DNA of 64,000 bases from Clostridiales bacterium (lineage in GTDB: Bacteria; Bacillota; Clostridia; Saccharofermentanales; Saccharofermentanaceae), in the NCBI GenBank assembly GCA_017428545.1, contig JAFRQR010000020.1:1-64000 (forward strand). Reading direction: 5' to 3'. Positions 1 to 9,458 of this stretch are shown piece by piece. Both the position numbers and the translations under genes were made by a program. The notes under the pieces were generated by a model that was not told the DNA's origin, searched no databases, and worked only from the letters and a program-made list of their open reading frames with translations. The stretch's first letter is position 1. Each line of letters starts with the position of its first letter.

Positions 1-82
1 CCTTATTATGGAGACGAATTACCTGTTTTCTGATGAGTGTACGCTCTTCTTCTGTCAGTGTTCTTAAATCAATCTTTTCCAT
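1..82 (-). CDS. IS630-family transposase, N-terminal fragment (runs off the window)
   Basis: Reading the minus strand from the ATG at 82 gives an open frame to the window edge whose peptide begins MEKIDLRTLTEEERTLIRKQ. The pattern DLRxLTEEERxxIRKxV is what I know from the start of the helix-turn-helix domain of IS630-type transposases. A TATAAT-like box lies just upstream (complement of ATTATA near 92-97). Only 27 codons are visible, so I cannot tell whether the element is intact. It is the only sign of an insertion sequence in the window. Confidence 0.5.
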   Translation of the reverse strand, partial: MEKIDLRTLTEEERTLIRKQVIRLHNK

Positions 83-205
83 GTATTCATTATACCAATA
101 CATGGCTTGTGTGTCACGCTATTTATTTACCAAAGTAATATATTATGATATACTTATTAAGCTATTTTCTCAAGAAACAGCCAAAACAGTTCCAGGGGGA
201 TGTAA

Positions 206-1312
206 ATGAACCGTTTTTCCATCATCAAAAAGATCAGAAAGGAACACCTTCTTCTTCACATTTTAGGGGCGCTCGGCTGCCTGGTCGTAGTTCTGATCTT
301 CGTTTTTGCTCTTCTTCCGAAGACACACAAATATCTGTTTGCAACCAAGAATGTCTTCTCGACATCCTGCGACAGTTATAAAGTCGATCAGTATTACCGC
401 GCAAAGACGCTTTTTCTTTATGACTACTTCGCTGAAAATAACGACGGACGCTTCTATTTTGCTCCTGTCGAGAACGATGACGGCGAAGAAAGATATCTTT
501 TCATCTACATGCCGAACAAGTACAGTGATACGGCAGAAGCGATCATCGACCAGACATATGAATACATCGAGACGGCAGATGAAGATGTTCTTACGGAAAG
601 CATTACCTGCAGAGGCTATATGACGACCATCGATCCGAAGACGTCAAAGTTCTTCAACGAATATCTCGACTATGCGGGCGCCCCGCAGTCCGAAAAGAAA
701 AAGGCCTGTGATACCATGTTCGTTATGGTTCCGATGAAAGATGTCCTTCTGAGCGAATCCATATTCTGGCTCGCGCTGGAAGTTTTCCTTATCGGTGCGG
801 CAGTCTTCCTTCTCGTTACGATATTCAGCAAGAAGCATCTGAATCGTCTGAAGGCCAAACTGGCAGCAGAGAACATGACTCTTGAAGATTTCGAAAACGA
901 GTTCTCATCTCCGGTATTCAATGTCGGAAATGTCTACGTCAGTGACAAACACGTGGTTACGGCATCCTCCACTCCGTCATTTCTTAAAATCGAAGATGTC
1001 GTATGGATGTATCCGAACACCTCCTACTCTTCAAACGGAGCCGCAACCCATACTGCCGATTTTTACACCAGAAACCGTGAATTCTTCCGCTTCCACACAA
1101 AGTCAAAAGAGCAGAGCGAGCTTCTCTGCCGTGCCGTAAGCGAAAAGCAGCCGAATGCACTGAGCGGATATGTTATCGAAAATAAAGATATGTATTTCAA
1201 TCGTTTTAACGAGCTGATCGATCAGGTGTATAATCGTACTCAAGAAACGGCGGACCCGGAGTCACCTTCGGAAACGATCCCGGATACTACGGACAATAAC
1301 GGACTGCAATAA
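206..1312 (+). CDS. Two-pass membrane protein of unknown function
   Basis: A 368-residue protein that I do not recognise. One membrane segment lies at about residues 18-40 (HILGALGCLVVVLIFVFALL) and a second at about 192-212 (IFWLALEVFLIGAAVFLLVT). A roughly 150-residue domain sits between them, probably outside the cell. The region after the second segment is soluble and presumably cytoplasmic, ending in an acidic, Pro/Thr-rich tail. The start at 206 follows a GGGGG Shine-Dalgarno-like stretch. It lies 22 bp before the NAD synthetase paralogue on the same strand, so they may be co-transcribed. No function is proposed. Confidence 0.75.
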   Translation: MNRFSIIKKIRKEHLLLHILGALGCLVVVLIFVFALLPKTHKYLFATKNVFSTSCDSYKVDQYYRAKTLFLYDYFAENNDGRFYFAPVENDDGEERYLFIYMPNKYSDTAEAIIDQTYEYIETADEDVLTESITCRGYMTTIDPKTSKFFNEYLDYAGAPQSEKKKACDTMFVMVPMKDVLLSESIFWLALEVFLIGAAVFLLVTIFSKKHLNRLKAKLAAENMTLEDFENEFSSPVFNVGNVYVSDKHVVTASSTPSFLKIEDVVWMYPNTSYSSNGAATHTADFYTRNREFFRFHTKSKEQSELLCRAVSEKQPNALSGYVIENKDMYFNRFNELIDQVYNRTQETADPESPSETIPDTTDNNGLQ

Positions 1313-1334
1313 GCCTGCAAAAAGGAGAATTACC

Positions 1335-3263
1335 ATGAAAAACGGATTTTTACGAGTAGGTGCGGTTACCCCGAAACTCCGCGTTGCGGATATCGACTAT
1401 AACGCTGATGAGATCATCGCTTCCGTCAATAACGCCGACGAAAGCTGTGCACTTCTCGTCTTCCCGGAACTCTGCGTCACGGGAAAGACCTGCGGTGACC
1501 TTTTCCGCCAGAGATCGTTTATCGACGCGGCCTGGGAAGCCATGTACCGTATCGCCGATGAAACTTCCGAAAAGAACGTGGTATTCATTATCGGTCTTCC
1601 GGCTTATATCGAAGGAAAGCTTCTCGATCTTGCCGTAGTCATCCATCAGGGAACGGTCCTCGGCTGTAACGTCAAGCTCACTCTTTCCGAGGAAGAAGCC
1701 CGTTATTTCTCTCCTTACGAAGTGTCCGGTTCTTTCTATGACGAATACTTTGACGACGAGATCGCTTTCGGCCAGCCGCTTTATTTCTGTGAAAGAGACC
1801 TCTTCTCTTTCTCCGTGATCTTCCACGAAGATCTGATGGCGCCTATTTCCGATGACGTGGATGCCGCACTTTCCGGCTGCCACATTCTTGCCGTGCTTTC
1901 TTCTTGTGCGACCACGATCGGTTCTTCTGAGAAAACGGTCCAGATCCTGACTGCTCAAAGCAGAAAGCTTCACGCCGCTTATGTTTACGCAAACTGCGGT
2001 GTCGGCGAATCCACCACGGACAATGTATTTGCCGGTGAGGATTTCATTTTCGAAAACGGCCGTCAGCTCGAAAAAAGCGAGCGCTTTTCGGACGGAACCA
2101 TCTATGCGGATATCGATCTTGAGCTCCTGCATGGCGAGAGAATGCGCGATACCTCCTGGAGAACGGATTTTGCCAACAGCACAGCAGACGCCGAACTTGA
2201 TATCATCGGCTTTGAGATGGAACTTCCGGATGATCTGGATCTGATCCGTAAAGTGGCGAAGAATCCCTTTATTCCGGAAGATAAGGAAGAGATCCGTTCC
2301 CGCTGCGCCCAGATCCTCGATATGCAGGCGATGGCGCTTGTCACCAGAATGCGTCACATCCATTCCGAGAAACTGATCCTCGGTCTTTCCGGCGGACTCG
2401 ATTCCACTCTGGCGATCCTTGTATCTGCCAAAGCGATCGATATCCTCGGTCTTCCGAAGACAAATCTTCACGCGGTCACGATGCCGTGCTTTGGCACCAC
2501 ATCCAGAACGAAGAATAATTCGATCACTCTGGCAAAAGCACTTGGCGCCAGGATCGATGAGATCTCCATTAAGGATTCCGTGCTTCAGCACTTCAAGGAT
2601 ATCGGCCATGACCCGGATAACCACAATGCCGCCTATGAAAACGCCCAGGCCAGAGAGCGTACGCAGCTTCTGATGGACATGGGAAATGACGAGAATGGTT
2701 TTGTGGTCGGTACCGGCGACCTCAGCGAGCTTGCGCTCGGCTGGGCGACCTATAACGGAGACCACATGTCGATGTATGCGGTAAACGGTTCCCTGCCGAA
2801 GACGCTGATCCGCCACATCGTTGCTTTTGAAGCCGAGCGCGTCGAAGCTTCTAACCCGGAACTGTCTTCGGTCCTTAAGGATATCCTCGACACTCCGGTT
2901 TCTCCGGAACTTCTTCCGCCGACCGAAGACGGAAAGATCTCCCAGAAGACCGAAGATCTCGTCGGACCTTACGAACTTCACGACTTCTTCCTTTACTACT
3001 TCTTCCGTCTGGGCTTTGCCCCGTCAAAGATCTACCGACTCGCGAAGATCGCTTTTGCCGGAGAATACGATGACGCAACCATTTATAAGTGGGAAGAGAA
3101 TTTCCTGAGGAGATTTATTGCACAGCAGTTCAAGCGCTCCTGCATGCCGGACGGTCCGAAGATCGGATCTGTCGACCTGTCTCCGCGCGGTGATCTGAAG
3201 CTCCCGTCCGATGCCGCTTCCAAGGTGTTCCTGGACGAACTGAAAACGGTGCTCGAGTCCTGA
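1335..3263 (+). CDS. nadE: NAD+ synthetase paralogue with an altered glutaminase active site
   Basis: The family amidates deamido-NAD to NAD+ in the last step of NAD synthesis, taking ammonia from glutamine through an N-terminal nitrilase-like domain. This 642-residue copy has both domains. The synthetase half keeps the ATP-pyrophosphatase loop SGGLDST (about residues 352-358) and the GTGDLSELALGW block. In the nitrilase half Glu45 (FPELCVTG) and Lys114 can be aligned with the catalytic Glu and Lys. At the nucleophile position the sequence is FHEDLM with His164, where the second copy in this window (42180-44132) has VCEDLW with Cys168. By inference the protein cannot hydrolyse glutamine in the usual way and may use free ammonia. 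The start at 1335 follows AAGGAG. The rRNA methyltransferase gene begins one base after its stop. Confidence 0.92.
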   Translation: MKNGFLRVGAVTPKLRVADIDYNADEIIASVNNADESCALLVFPELCVTGKTCGDLFRQRSFIDAAWEAMYRIADETSEKNVVFIIGLPAYIEGKLLDLAVVIHQGTVLGCNVKLTLSEEEARYFSPYEVSGSFYDEYFDDEIAFGQPLYFCERDLFSFSVIFHEDLMAPISDDVDAALSGCHILAVLSSCATTIGSSEKTVQILTAQSRKLHAAYVYANCGVGESTTDNVFAGEDFIFENGRQLEKSERFSDGTIYADIDLELLHGERMRDTSWRTDFANSTADAELDIIGFEMELPDDLDLIRKVAKNPFIPEDKEEIRSRCAQILDMQAMALVTRMRHIHSEKLILGLSGGLDSTLAILVSAKAIDILGLPKTNLHAVTMPCFGTTSRTKNNSITLAKALGARIDEISIKDSVLQHFKDIGHDPDNHNAAYENAQARERTQLLMDMGNDENGFVVGTGDLSELALGWATYNGDHMSMYAVNGSLPKTLIRHIVAFEAERVEASNPELSSVLKDILDTPVSPELLPPTEDGKISQKTEDLVGPYELHDFFLYYFFRLGFAPSKIYRLAKIAFAGEYDDATIYKWEENFLRRFIAQQFKRSCMPDGPKIGSVDLSPRGDLKLPSDAASKVFLDELKTVLES

Positions 3264-3264
3264 T

Positions 3265-4527
3265 ATGAAACAAGAAAGATCTTTTCCGAAAGCAATAGTC
3301 ACCGAAAAAGCGGAGGGCGTGATCAAACGCGGCCATCCGTGGGTCTATGACACCGAGATCACGGAGTTCGACGGTATCAGAACAAAAGACGGTGCTTTTC
3401 CCGAGGAGTCTTCTGTCGGAAATGGCGCACTCGTCGATGTTTTTTCCCAAAAGAACCGTTACCTCGGAACAGGCTTCTTAAGTAAAAACAGCAAGATCCG
3501 CATCCGTATCCTCGGCAATAATGCCAACGAGACATACGGGCCTTCTTTCTGGCAGCGCCGCGTGAAATACGCGCTGGATATGCGAAGAACGGTCATGCAG
3601 GACGACTACTGCTGCTGCCGTCTGATCTTCGGGGAAGCCGACGGCATCCCGGGGCTCACCGTAGACCGCTACAAAGATATCCTCAGTACCGAAGTGCTTT
3701 CGTATGGAACGGAGCAGGTAAAGGATATCATCTACAAAGCTCTGGTGGACGAGCTGAAAAACGACGGCATCACGGTTTCCGGGATCTTCGAAAGAAATGA
3801 AGCCAAGATCCGGGAGCTCGAAGGTCTTCCGCTCGAAAAGGGCTGGTATCAGGCAGATTTTGTCGGTATCCCTTCTTCCCCGCGTGTAGAGATCGTCGAA
3901 AACGGCATCCGTTACACCGTCGATGTCGAAAACGGCCAGAAGACGGGATTCTTCCTCGACCAGAAATACAATCGTCTTGCCGTAAGTAAACTTGCCCGCG
4001 GCATGAAGGTCCTGGACTGTTTCACACATACAGGTTCTTTTGCCATGAACGCGGCAAAAGGCGGAGCCGAGCATGTTACTGCCGTGGACGTCTCGCAGTT
4101 CGCCGTCGACACCGCAGCTGAAAATGCCAAGATAAACGGTCTTTCCGACCGCATGGATTTTCTTTGCGCAGATGTCTTCGACCTGCTTCCGAAACTCGAG
4201 AAAGAGCACGCGGACTACAACTTCATCATATTGGATCCTCCGGCCTTTACCAAAAGCCGCAAGACCACGGATAATGCCAAACGCGGTTATAAGGAGATCA
4301 ACTACCGGGCTATGAAAATGCTGCCCAGAGGAGGCTATCTCGCGACATGTTCGTGTTCCCACTTCATGCCGAATGAACTGTTTAGAAAGATGCTTCTGGA
4401 AGCAGCAAGAGATGCAGGTGTTACCCTTCGTCTGATCGAAGAAAGAAGAGCGGCCCCGGATCACCCTGTTGCTATGGCGATTCCCGAGACCGACTATCTC
4501 AAGTTTTATCTTCTGCAGATCGTCTGA
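3265..4527 (+). CDS. Class I SAM-dependent rRNA methyltransferase, RlmI/RlmK-like
   Basis: A 420-residue protein with the PUA-plus-Rossmann layout of RlmI, which makes 5-methylcytosine in 23S rRNA. The N-terminal third (ending near GTGFLSKNSKIRIRIL) fits the PUA domain. The SAM-binding motif is VLDCFTHTGSFAMNAA (about 250-265), motif IV is LDPPAF (about 329), and the TCSCSH segment near residue 372 supplies the cysteine expected in m5C enzymes. The start codon lies one base after the nadE stop and lacks a strong ribosome binding site, which suggests translational coupling. It converges with the GH3 gene four bases away. The exact target base is inferred from the family. Confidence 0.88.
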   Translation: MKQERSFPKAIVTEKAEGVIKRGHPWVYDTEITEFDGIRTKDGAFPEESSVGNGALVDVFSQKNRYLGTGFLSKNSKIRIRILGNNANETYGPSFWQRRVKYALDMRRTVMQDDYCCCRLIFGEADGIPGLTVDRYKDILSTEVLSYGTEQVKDIIYKALVDELKNDGITVSGIFERNEAKIRELEGLPLEKGWYQADFVGIPSSPRVEIVENGIRYTVDVENGQKTGFFLDQKYNRLAVSKLARGMKVLDCFTHTGSFAMNAAKGGAEHVTAVDVSQFAVDTAAENAKINGLSDRMDFLCADVFDLLPKLEKEHADYNFIILDPPAFTKSRKTTDNAKRGYKEINYRAMKMLPRGGYLATCSCSHFMPNELFRKMLLEAARDAGVTLRLIEERRAAPDHPVAMAIPETDYLKFYLLQIV

Positions 4528-4531
4528 TCCT

Positions 4532-7315
4532 TTATTCTTCGAATTTAAACCCTTCGAGGCCGTGTTCGAACGTAAACGTGAGGCTCTTAAGTTTCAGTCC
4601 CCGCTTTCCGAAATGCAGTCTGAACACGGAATGTTTCGCGATCAGGACACATTCCGTACTCTTTTTTACGTCGCGGCCGTCAGTTCCGGTAAAGGTAACG
4701 ACACGAAGCGGGATGCTCGTGTAATAGACCGTGACCGGAAGCTGTGCCAGTTCACTTAACTCCGAAGATACCAGAAGCTCACAATCGTATACGCCCGGCT
4801 GATCGGTCGTGATGCCGAATACGAAATCGTTTCCTTCCGCGGTATCCACATCGACTTTTATCACCGGATCCTTATCGATGTTATAGTAAAGATCGACTTT
4901 TGCTTCGATCGTATCATCCGCAAACGGACAATCGATATGTTTTACCTTCGGACGGTCGCCCATGACGGCGTCCATCGCCGGTGTTTCCATAGCAAACCGC
5001 AGGATGTTCGCCGCGTTTCTCTGAAGTTCCGCCCTCGTGATCAGATCTGTCCTTTTGTTTTTCAGATTCCCGAAGGTATCCGTGACATTGAGATCTGCTC
5101 TTTCTACCGAAGAACATACCATGTAGACATCGCACTGGGCGCGGGCCATCGCGGAATGATCCGGGAGCGAGTGATCAAAAGAATTCTCCGGGATACCGTC
5201 GATATAAGCCCACCAGTCGGTCATAAGAAGACCGGTAAAGCCCCACTGTTCACGAAGGATCGTCGTATCCAGCTCATAGTTGGATGTTCCGAAAGTTCCG
5301 TTGATCATGTTATAGACGGACATGACGCTTCTGGCTTTTCCTTCTTTTATTGCGATCTCAAATCCCTTCAGGTAGATCTCACGAAGAGCTCTTTCCGAAA
5401 CGATGGAATCCATGCTTCGGCGGCTCGTCTCACGGTTATTGCAGCAGAAATGCTTGATCGTACCCGTGACTCCGTGTTTTTCCATACCACGGATCTGCGC
5501 GGAAGCGATACGTCCGGTAAGAAGCGGATCCTCGGAAAAGTACTCGAAGTTTCTGCCGTTTAGAGGATGACGGTGGATGTTGATGCCGGGGCCTAAAATG
5601 ACATCGACTTCATTACTTACCATCTCGATACCGAACCAGTTGAAAAGCTCCTCGTTTAATTCCTCGTTAAAAGTACATGCCAGGCATGTGCCGTTCGGAA
5701 GGGAGAACGCCTTCTTTCCGCTGTCGATACGCATGCCCGAAGGACCGTCATCGCAGCACAGTGCCGGGATGCCCATATCCATAAGTTCACGGGAGACACC
5801 GCCGTATGCGGCAGCAGTTCCCGTCGTAACCTTCGGACTACCCATTCCCTCACCTCGGATAATGAGAGACAGATCTTCGTCCGGGATCTGCGCGATGAAT
5901 TCTGAAAGGGAGTTCTTCCCGGTCTTTACATCAGCAAGCTTGATCCCCTTATCTCCGGTAAAAGCGATCTCCTCCGGAACTCTCTGAAGTCTTGTCTCCA
6001 CATGCTCGACCTCCCGAAGCGGGACAGGCTCATATTTTCCGCCGATCGTTAATCTTTCAAAAGCCTGGAGCGGCTTGGCGGCAGATTCGAGCTGTTCGAT
6101 CATGGTATCTTCGGAAAGTTCAAACGATCCGGCTTCTTCTGCCGAGGCGACATTTTCTCCCACGAAGAAAGTGAATGTTCCCTTCGGAAGCACCCATCCG
6201 GTATTTCCCATGAGGCGCCCGTCATCGTCAAAAGAAGCATAGCGGTCCGCGCCGGCTTTTAATGTGATCTCAATCTCTTCTCCGGGAGCCAGTTCTTTTG
6301 TCTTTTGAAAATCGACAAGAACACGGGACGGTGTCGCGATACGGTCCGAAGGTGTCTTCGCAAAAAGCATCACGGTCTTCTTTCCCTTATAGCTGCCGGT
6401 GTTCTTAACGCTGACTTTCACGCAAACGTCCGTTTCCTGTGCTTCAAAGCCGAGGCACTTCACCTCAAACGTCGCATAGGAAAGACCGTAACCAAAAGGA
6501 TACAGAACTTTATCCTCGGCAAAGGTCGAAAAATAGCGGTACCCGACAAAGATATCCTCTTTATAGAAGTCTTTGGAAAGATCTTCTCCGCCGAAATTCG
6601 GAGAAGACGGATAGTCGGAAAGTTCTTTTGCGATCGTATCTGTCAGGCATCCGGAAGGAACGGCTTTACCGCAAAGAAGATCAGCTGTTGCCGTACCTCC
6701 GATCATGCCCGCCTGCCATACATAGATAACGGCAGCCGGATCATATTTTTCCACAAAAGACATGTCGATGATATTGCCGACATTTAAGACTACAATGGTC
6801 TTAGAAAATGCCTTGCAGACTTTTCCGATCATTTCTTCTTCGCCGCCGCTTAAGAAGAAAGAACCTTTTTGCGCCGTGTTATCGCGGTCTTCTCCCGCGG
6901 TTCTTCCGATGACGATCACCGCGGCATCATTTTTCGAAGATGCCTCTTTGACGATATCGTCTTTTAGCGGCATCTCTTTCTGGGACCAGTTTTCTTTGCC
7001 CCAGCCGAGACCCGGATCGACGGGATTTTCGCTTTCCCATTCTTCGTATATCTTCAGAAGATCCGGATCGACTATGATACTGTCCTCGTTTTTTAACCCT
7101 TCCAGGATCGAGACGACATGCTTGACGTTGACCATTCCGCCGGAACCCGTTCCGCTCTTGTAGTAGTTATTCTGCATTCTTCCGAATACGGCTACCTTTG
7201 CACCTGATTTTAGCGGCAAGGCACTGCGGTCATTCTTCAGAAGAACAGAACCTTCCTGCGCCACGCGGATCGCGGTATCCGTGTACTTATTCCAGTCGAG
7301 TATATATTCAGGCAT
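4532..7315 (-). CDS. Glycoside hydrolase family 3 enzyme (beta-glucosidase-like) with swapped domain order
   Basis: A 927-residue cytoplasmic-looking protein with no signal peptide. The first half carries the alpha/beta sandwich domain (from VAQEGSVLLKND, about residue 20) followed by a fibronectin-III-like region (VKVSVKNTGSYKGKKTVML, about 300). The TIM barrel comes last, with KHFCCNN and the nucleophile segment LLMTDWW (Asp near residue 699). Normal GH3 enzymes have the barrel first. The reversed order is known from rumen Clostridia such as Ruminococcus albus and Butyrivibrio. It probably hydrolyses imported beta-glucosides, but the substrate cannot be read from sequence. The start at 7315 follows CGGAGGT, which lies in one arm of a long hairpin (7321-7370). 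Confidence 0.9.
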   Translation of the reverse strand: MPEYILDWNKYTDTAIRVAQEGSVLLKNDRSALPLKSGAKVAVFGRMQNNYYKSGTGSGGMVNVKHVVSILEGLKNEDSIIVDPDLLKIYEEWESENPVDPGLGWGKENWSQKEMPLKDDIVKEASSKNDAAVIVIGRTAGEDRDNTAQKGSFFLSGGEEEMIGKVCKAFSKTIVVLNVGNIIDMSFVEKYDPAAVIYVWQAGMIGGTATADLLCGKAVPSGCLTDTIAKELSDYPSSPNFGGEDLSKDFYKEDIFVGYRYFSTFAEDKVLYPFGYGLSYATFEVKCLGFEAQETDVCVKVSVKNTGSYKGKKTVMLFAKTPSDRIATPSRVLVDFQKTKELAPGEEIEITLKAGADRYASFDDDGRLMGNTGWVLPKGTFTFFVGENVASAEEAGSFELSEDTMIEQLESAAKPLQAFERLTIGGKYEPVPLREVEHVETRLQRVPEEIAFTGDKGIKLADVKTGKNSLSEFIAQIPDEDLSLIIRGEGMGSPKVTTGTAAAYGGVSRELMDMGIPALCCDDGPSGMRIDSGKKAFSLPNGTCLACTFNEELNEELFNWFGIEMVSNEVDVILGPGINIHRHPLNGRNFEYFSEDPLLTGRIASAQIRGMEKHGVTGTIKHFCCNNRETSRRSMDSIVSERALREIYLKGFEIAIKEGKARSVMSVYNMINGTFGTSNYELDTTILREQWGFTGLLMTDWWAYIDGIPENSFDHSLPDHSAMARAQCDVYMVCSSVERADLNVTDTFGNLKNKRTDLITRAELQRNAANILRFAMETPAMDAVMGDRPKVKHIDCPFADDTIEAKVDLYYNIDKDPVIKVDVDTAEGNDFVFGITTDQPGVYDCELLVSSELSELAQLPVTVYYTSIPLRVVTFTGTDGRDVKKSTECVLIAKHSVFRLHFGKRGLKLKSLTFTFEHGLEGFKFEE

Positions 7316-7320
7316 AAAAA

Positions 7321-7370
7321 ACCTCCGATGGGCAAAATCTCGTCAATATAGATTTTACAACATCGGAGGT
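7321..7370 (-). promoter_or_regulatory. Leader hairpin that pairs with the GH3 ribosome binding site
   Basis: ACCTCCGATG (7321-7330) and CATCGGAGGT (7361-7370) are a perfect 10-bp inverted repeat. A second inner pairing (AAAATCT with AGATTTT) makes one long stem. In the GH3 mRNA the 3' arm contains the Shine-Dalgarno sequence CGGAGGT five bases before the ATG, so folding would hide it. No T-run follows, so this is more likely a translational control hairpin than a terminator. What would open it is unknown. Confidence 0.55.
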
Positions 7371-7374
7371 ATGT

Positions 7375-7413
7375 ACGTTTATCAATTCTTGTTCACATAT
7401 GTCGTATAAACGT
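7375..7413. repeat. 8-bp inverted repeat between GH3 and ABC permease genes
   Basis: ACGTTTAT (7375-7382) and ATAAACGT (7406-7413) form a perfect inverted repeat with 23 bases between the arms. It lies just downstream of the ABC permease stop and upstream of the GH3 leader hairpin. No T-tract follows on the minus strand, so a terminator is not favoured. It may be an operator for the GH3 gene or an RNA processing site. Confidence 0.35.
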
Positions 7414-7417
7414 CCTA

Positions 7418-9439
7418 TTATTTGCCGTCATAGGCACCGCTTACCATCTTCAGATAAGTTCTTCTCGTAAAGAGATAAGCGATTGTATATACCACCGCAA
7501 AAAGCAGGCAGCAGATAAGAACGATCAGAAGGAACGACGAAGCATCACAGCCCCCAAGGAGGTTAAGGATCTTGTTGACCATCGGATACGAGGCAGCGGT
7601 ATGGATCACGGCCACGATCAGCGGCAAGAGGAACACCACGACGATCTGCGAATTGATCGACTTTTTGATCTCTTTTCTGGTAAGTCCTACTTTTCTCATG
7701 ATCGCAAAACGCTTCGCATCCTCATAGCCCTGCTGAAGCTGTGAGAAATACATATTCAGGATCGTGATCGTAAGGAATGCAATACTTAAGAAAGCACCCA
7801 GGAAGAAGAGTCCACCATACAGGCCCATGAGTTCATCGACACGATCGATCTTACAGGTCACCCAGTCATATTTATACGTCGGCCAATTCTGATCAAGTTC
7901 ATCGTACATGGCAAGCTGCGCCTGCTTCGACGATGACGTGTTTATAAGAACGCGCTCTCTTTCAGTGTCGATTATCCAGGACGATTCACACATATACGGC
8001 TTTAGGCTTTCAAAAACGCTTTCGTCAGATACGACGAGTACATAATGACCGTTCGTCATCATGACTGCTCCGCCGGTATTGATCTTCGGTGTGTCATCGA
8101 TCCGGCGGACACGGAAATCCGGAGAGACCGCGTCACTCAATTCATAATCCTCCGTCATCGGCTGAAAGCGGATCGTATCTTCCGAGAAAGAAGCCGAAGT
8201 GAACAGACCCACTTCATCTTTGGCAAGATTTAACTTTGTTTCATGAACATAATCATAAACATCTTCCGTGATAATAAACACATGGCTGATATCATCCGAT
8301 CTGTATGACGGTGCCGTGCTGATGACGCCATTTTCAACAGTAGCAAACGCATCGATGGATTGATATGTATAGATCTGTTCGATCGAAACACCCGTTTTCT
8401 CGGCCGCTTCACGAAGCAAGGATTCTCTTTCATCTCTTTCCGCCTGTGTTTTTGCCTTCACATAAGTGATCTCAAAATCAGTCACATACCATTCATTCGC
8501 AAGTTTATTGATCGTTGAATAAAGCGTAGTCACAGAGGACATGGTAACGAGTACCATCGTTGCGAAAATACAGATCGTTGCCAGGTTCGCAGCATTTCTT
8601 TTCATTCTGTAGAGCATGCCGGAGATGGAAATAAAGTGTCCCGTCTTGTAGTAGAACTTTTTATTCTTCTTCATAGAATTAAGAAGTGTGATACTGCCCG
8701 CGGTAAACAGCGCAAAGGTACCGAAAATAACAAGCGCTACGGCAATACCGAAGTACTGGATCGCCTTAAGTCCCTCTTTTGTGTTAAGAGAAAGAGCATA
8801 TCCGGATCCCAGAAAGATCAGTCCGACGATCGCCAGGATCCACTTGGACTTCGGCTGCTTCTCACCCTTACTTTCTTCTTTCATGTATTCAAGGATATTC
8901 GATGTCAGAATACCTATGGCATTAATGATAAAGAACACCAGGAAAAAGACCGCAAAAGCAACTGTAATAAGGATCAGGGTCTTCCACTGGATATTCCAGG
9001 AAAAATCTGCTTCCAGATGATACATCTTAAGGAACAAAAGCTGCACGATCTTTTCGATCACAAATCCGATAACAGTACCTGATACGATACTGAGAAGATA
9101 AACATAAAGGTTCTCCAGGAACTGCAAACGGATGATATGCTTCTTCTGCATACCGAGAATGCAGTAGACACCCAGTTCCTTTTTTCTCTGCTTGATTACG
9201 AAACGGCTGACTCCCATAAGGAAGAAGAAAGCGATGATGAGCATGATCGGAATACCGACCGACATGATCACCTGAAGTGTGGCGCCGCCTTCGACCTGCC
9301 GTAACTGCTTATCCTGCGAGATCGCAGAAAGGATAAATGTGATCGCGATCATCACCATCGAAGAGATGATATACGGCACATATATGATCTTATTCTTGCT
9401 CAGCGCATTGCCGGCAAGATTTCTGTAAATCTTAGTCAT
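7418..9439 (-). CDS. BceB-type ABC transporter permease
   Basis: A 673-residue membrane protein with the ten-helix FtsX-type layout of Bce permeases. It has one membrane segment near residue 20, a cluster of segments up to about 310 (first FtsX domain), a large extracellular sensing loop at about 315-535, and three more segments at the C-terminus. In known systems the permease and its ATPase remove peptide antibiotics from lipid II-cycle targets and also signal flux to the partner kinase. The kinase (10350-11363) and regulator (11356-12033) lie upstream on the same strand. The start at 9439 follows GGTTGATGG. The ligand cannot be predicted. Confidence 0.88.
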   Translation of the reverse strand: MTKIYRNLAGNALSKNKIIYVPYIISSMVMIAITFILSAISQDKQLRQVEGGATLQVIMSVGIPIMLIIAFFFLMGVSRFVIKQRKKELGVYCILGMQKKHIIRLQFLENLYVYLLSIVSGTVIGFVIEKIVQLLFLKMYHLEADFSWNIQWKTLILITVAFAVFFLVFFIINAIGILTSNILEYMKEESKGEKQPKSKWILAIVGLIFLGSGYALSLNTKEGLKAIQYFGIAVALVIFGTFALFTAGSITLLNSMKKNKKFYYKTGHFISISGMLYRMKRNAANLATICIFATMVLVTMSSVTTLYSTINKLANEWYVTDFEITYVKAKTQAERDERESLLREAAEKTGVSIEQIYTYQSIDAFATVENGVISTAPSYRSDDISHVFIITEDVYDYVHETKLNLAKDEVGLFTSASFSEDTIRFQPMTEDYELSDAVSPDFRVRRIDDTPKINTGGAVMMTNGHYVLVVSDESVFESLKPYMCESSWIIDTERERVLINTSSSKQAQLAMYDELDQNWPTYKYDWVTCKIDRVDELMGLYGGLFFLGAFLSIAFLTITILNMYFSQLQQGYEDAKRFAIMRKVGLTRKEIKKSINSQIVVVFLLPLIVAVIHTAASYPMVNKILNLLGGCDASSFLLIVLICCLLFAVVYTIAYLFTRRTYLKMVSGAYDGK

Positions 9440-9458
9440 ATTCCATCAACCTCCGCAA

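Noticed and set aside
2534..2541. AAAAGCAC as a simple result of common codons Lys-Ala-Leu or Ser-Thr
   Set aside because: Copies occur in several reading frames, on both strands of genes, and in intergenic DNA.
1350..2981. 543-residue open frame on the minus strand opposite nadE
   Set aside because: It is a shadow of the clear NAD synthetase gene: no ribosome binding site, and biased composition with many Arg/Asp/Ile residues as expected from antisense reading.
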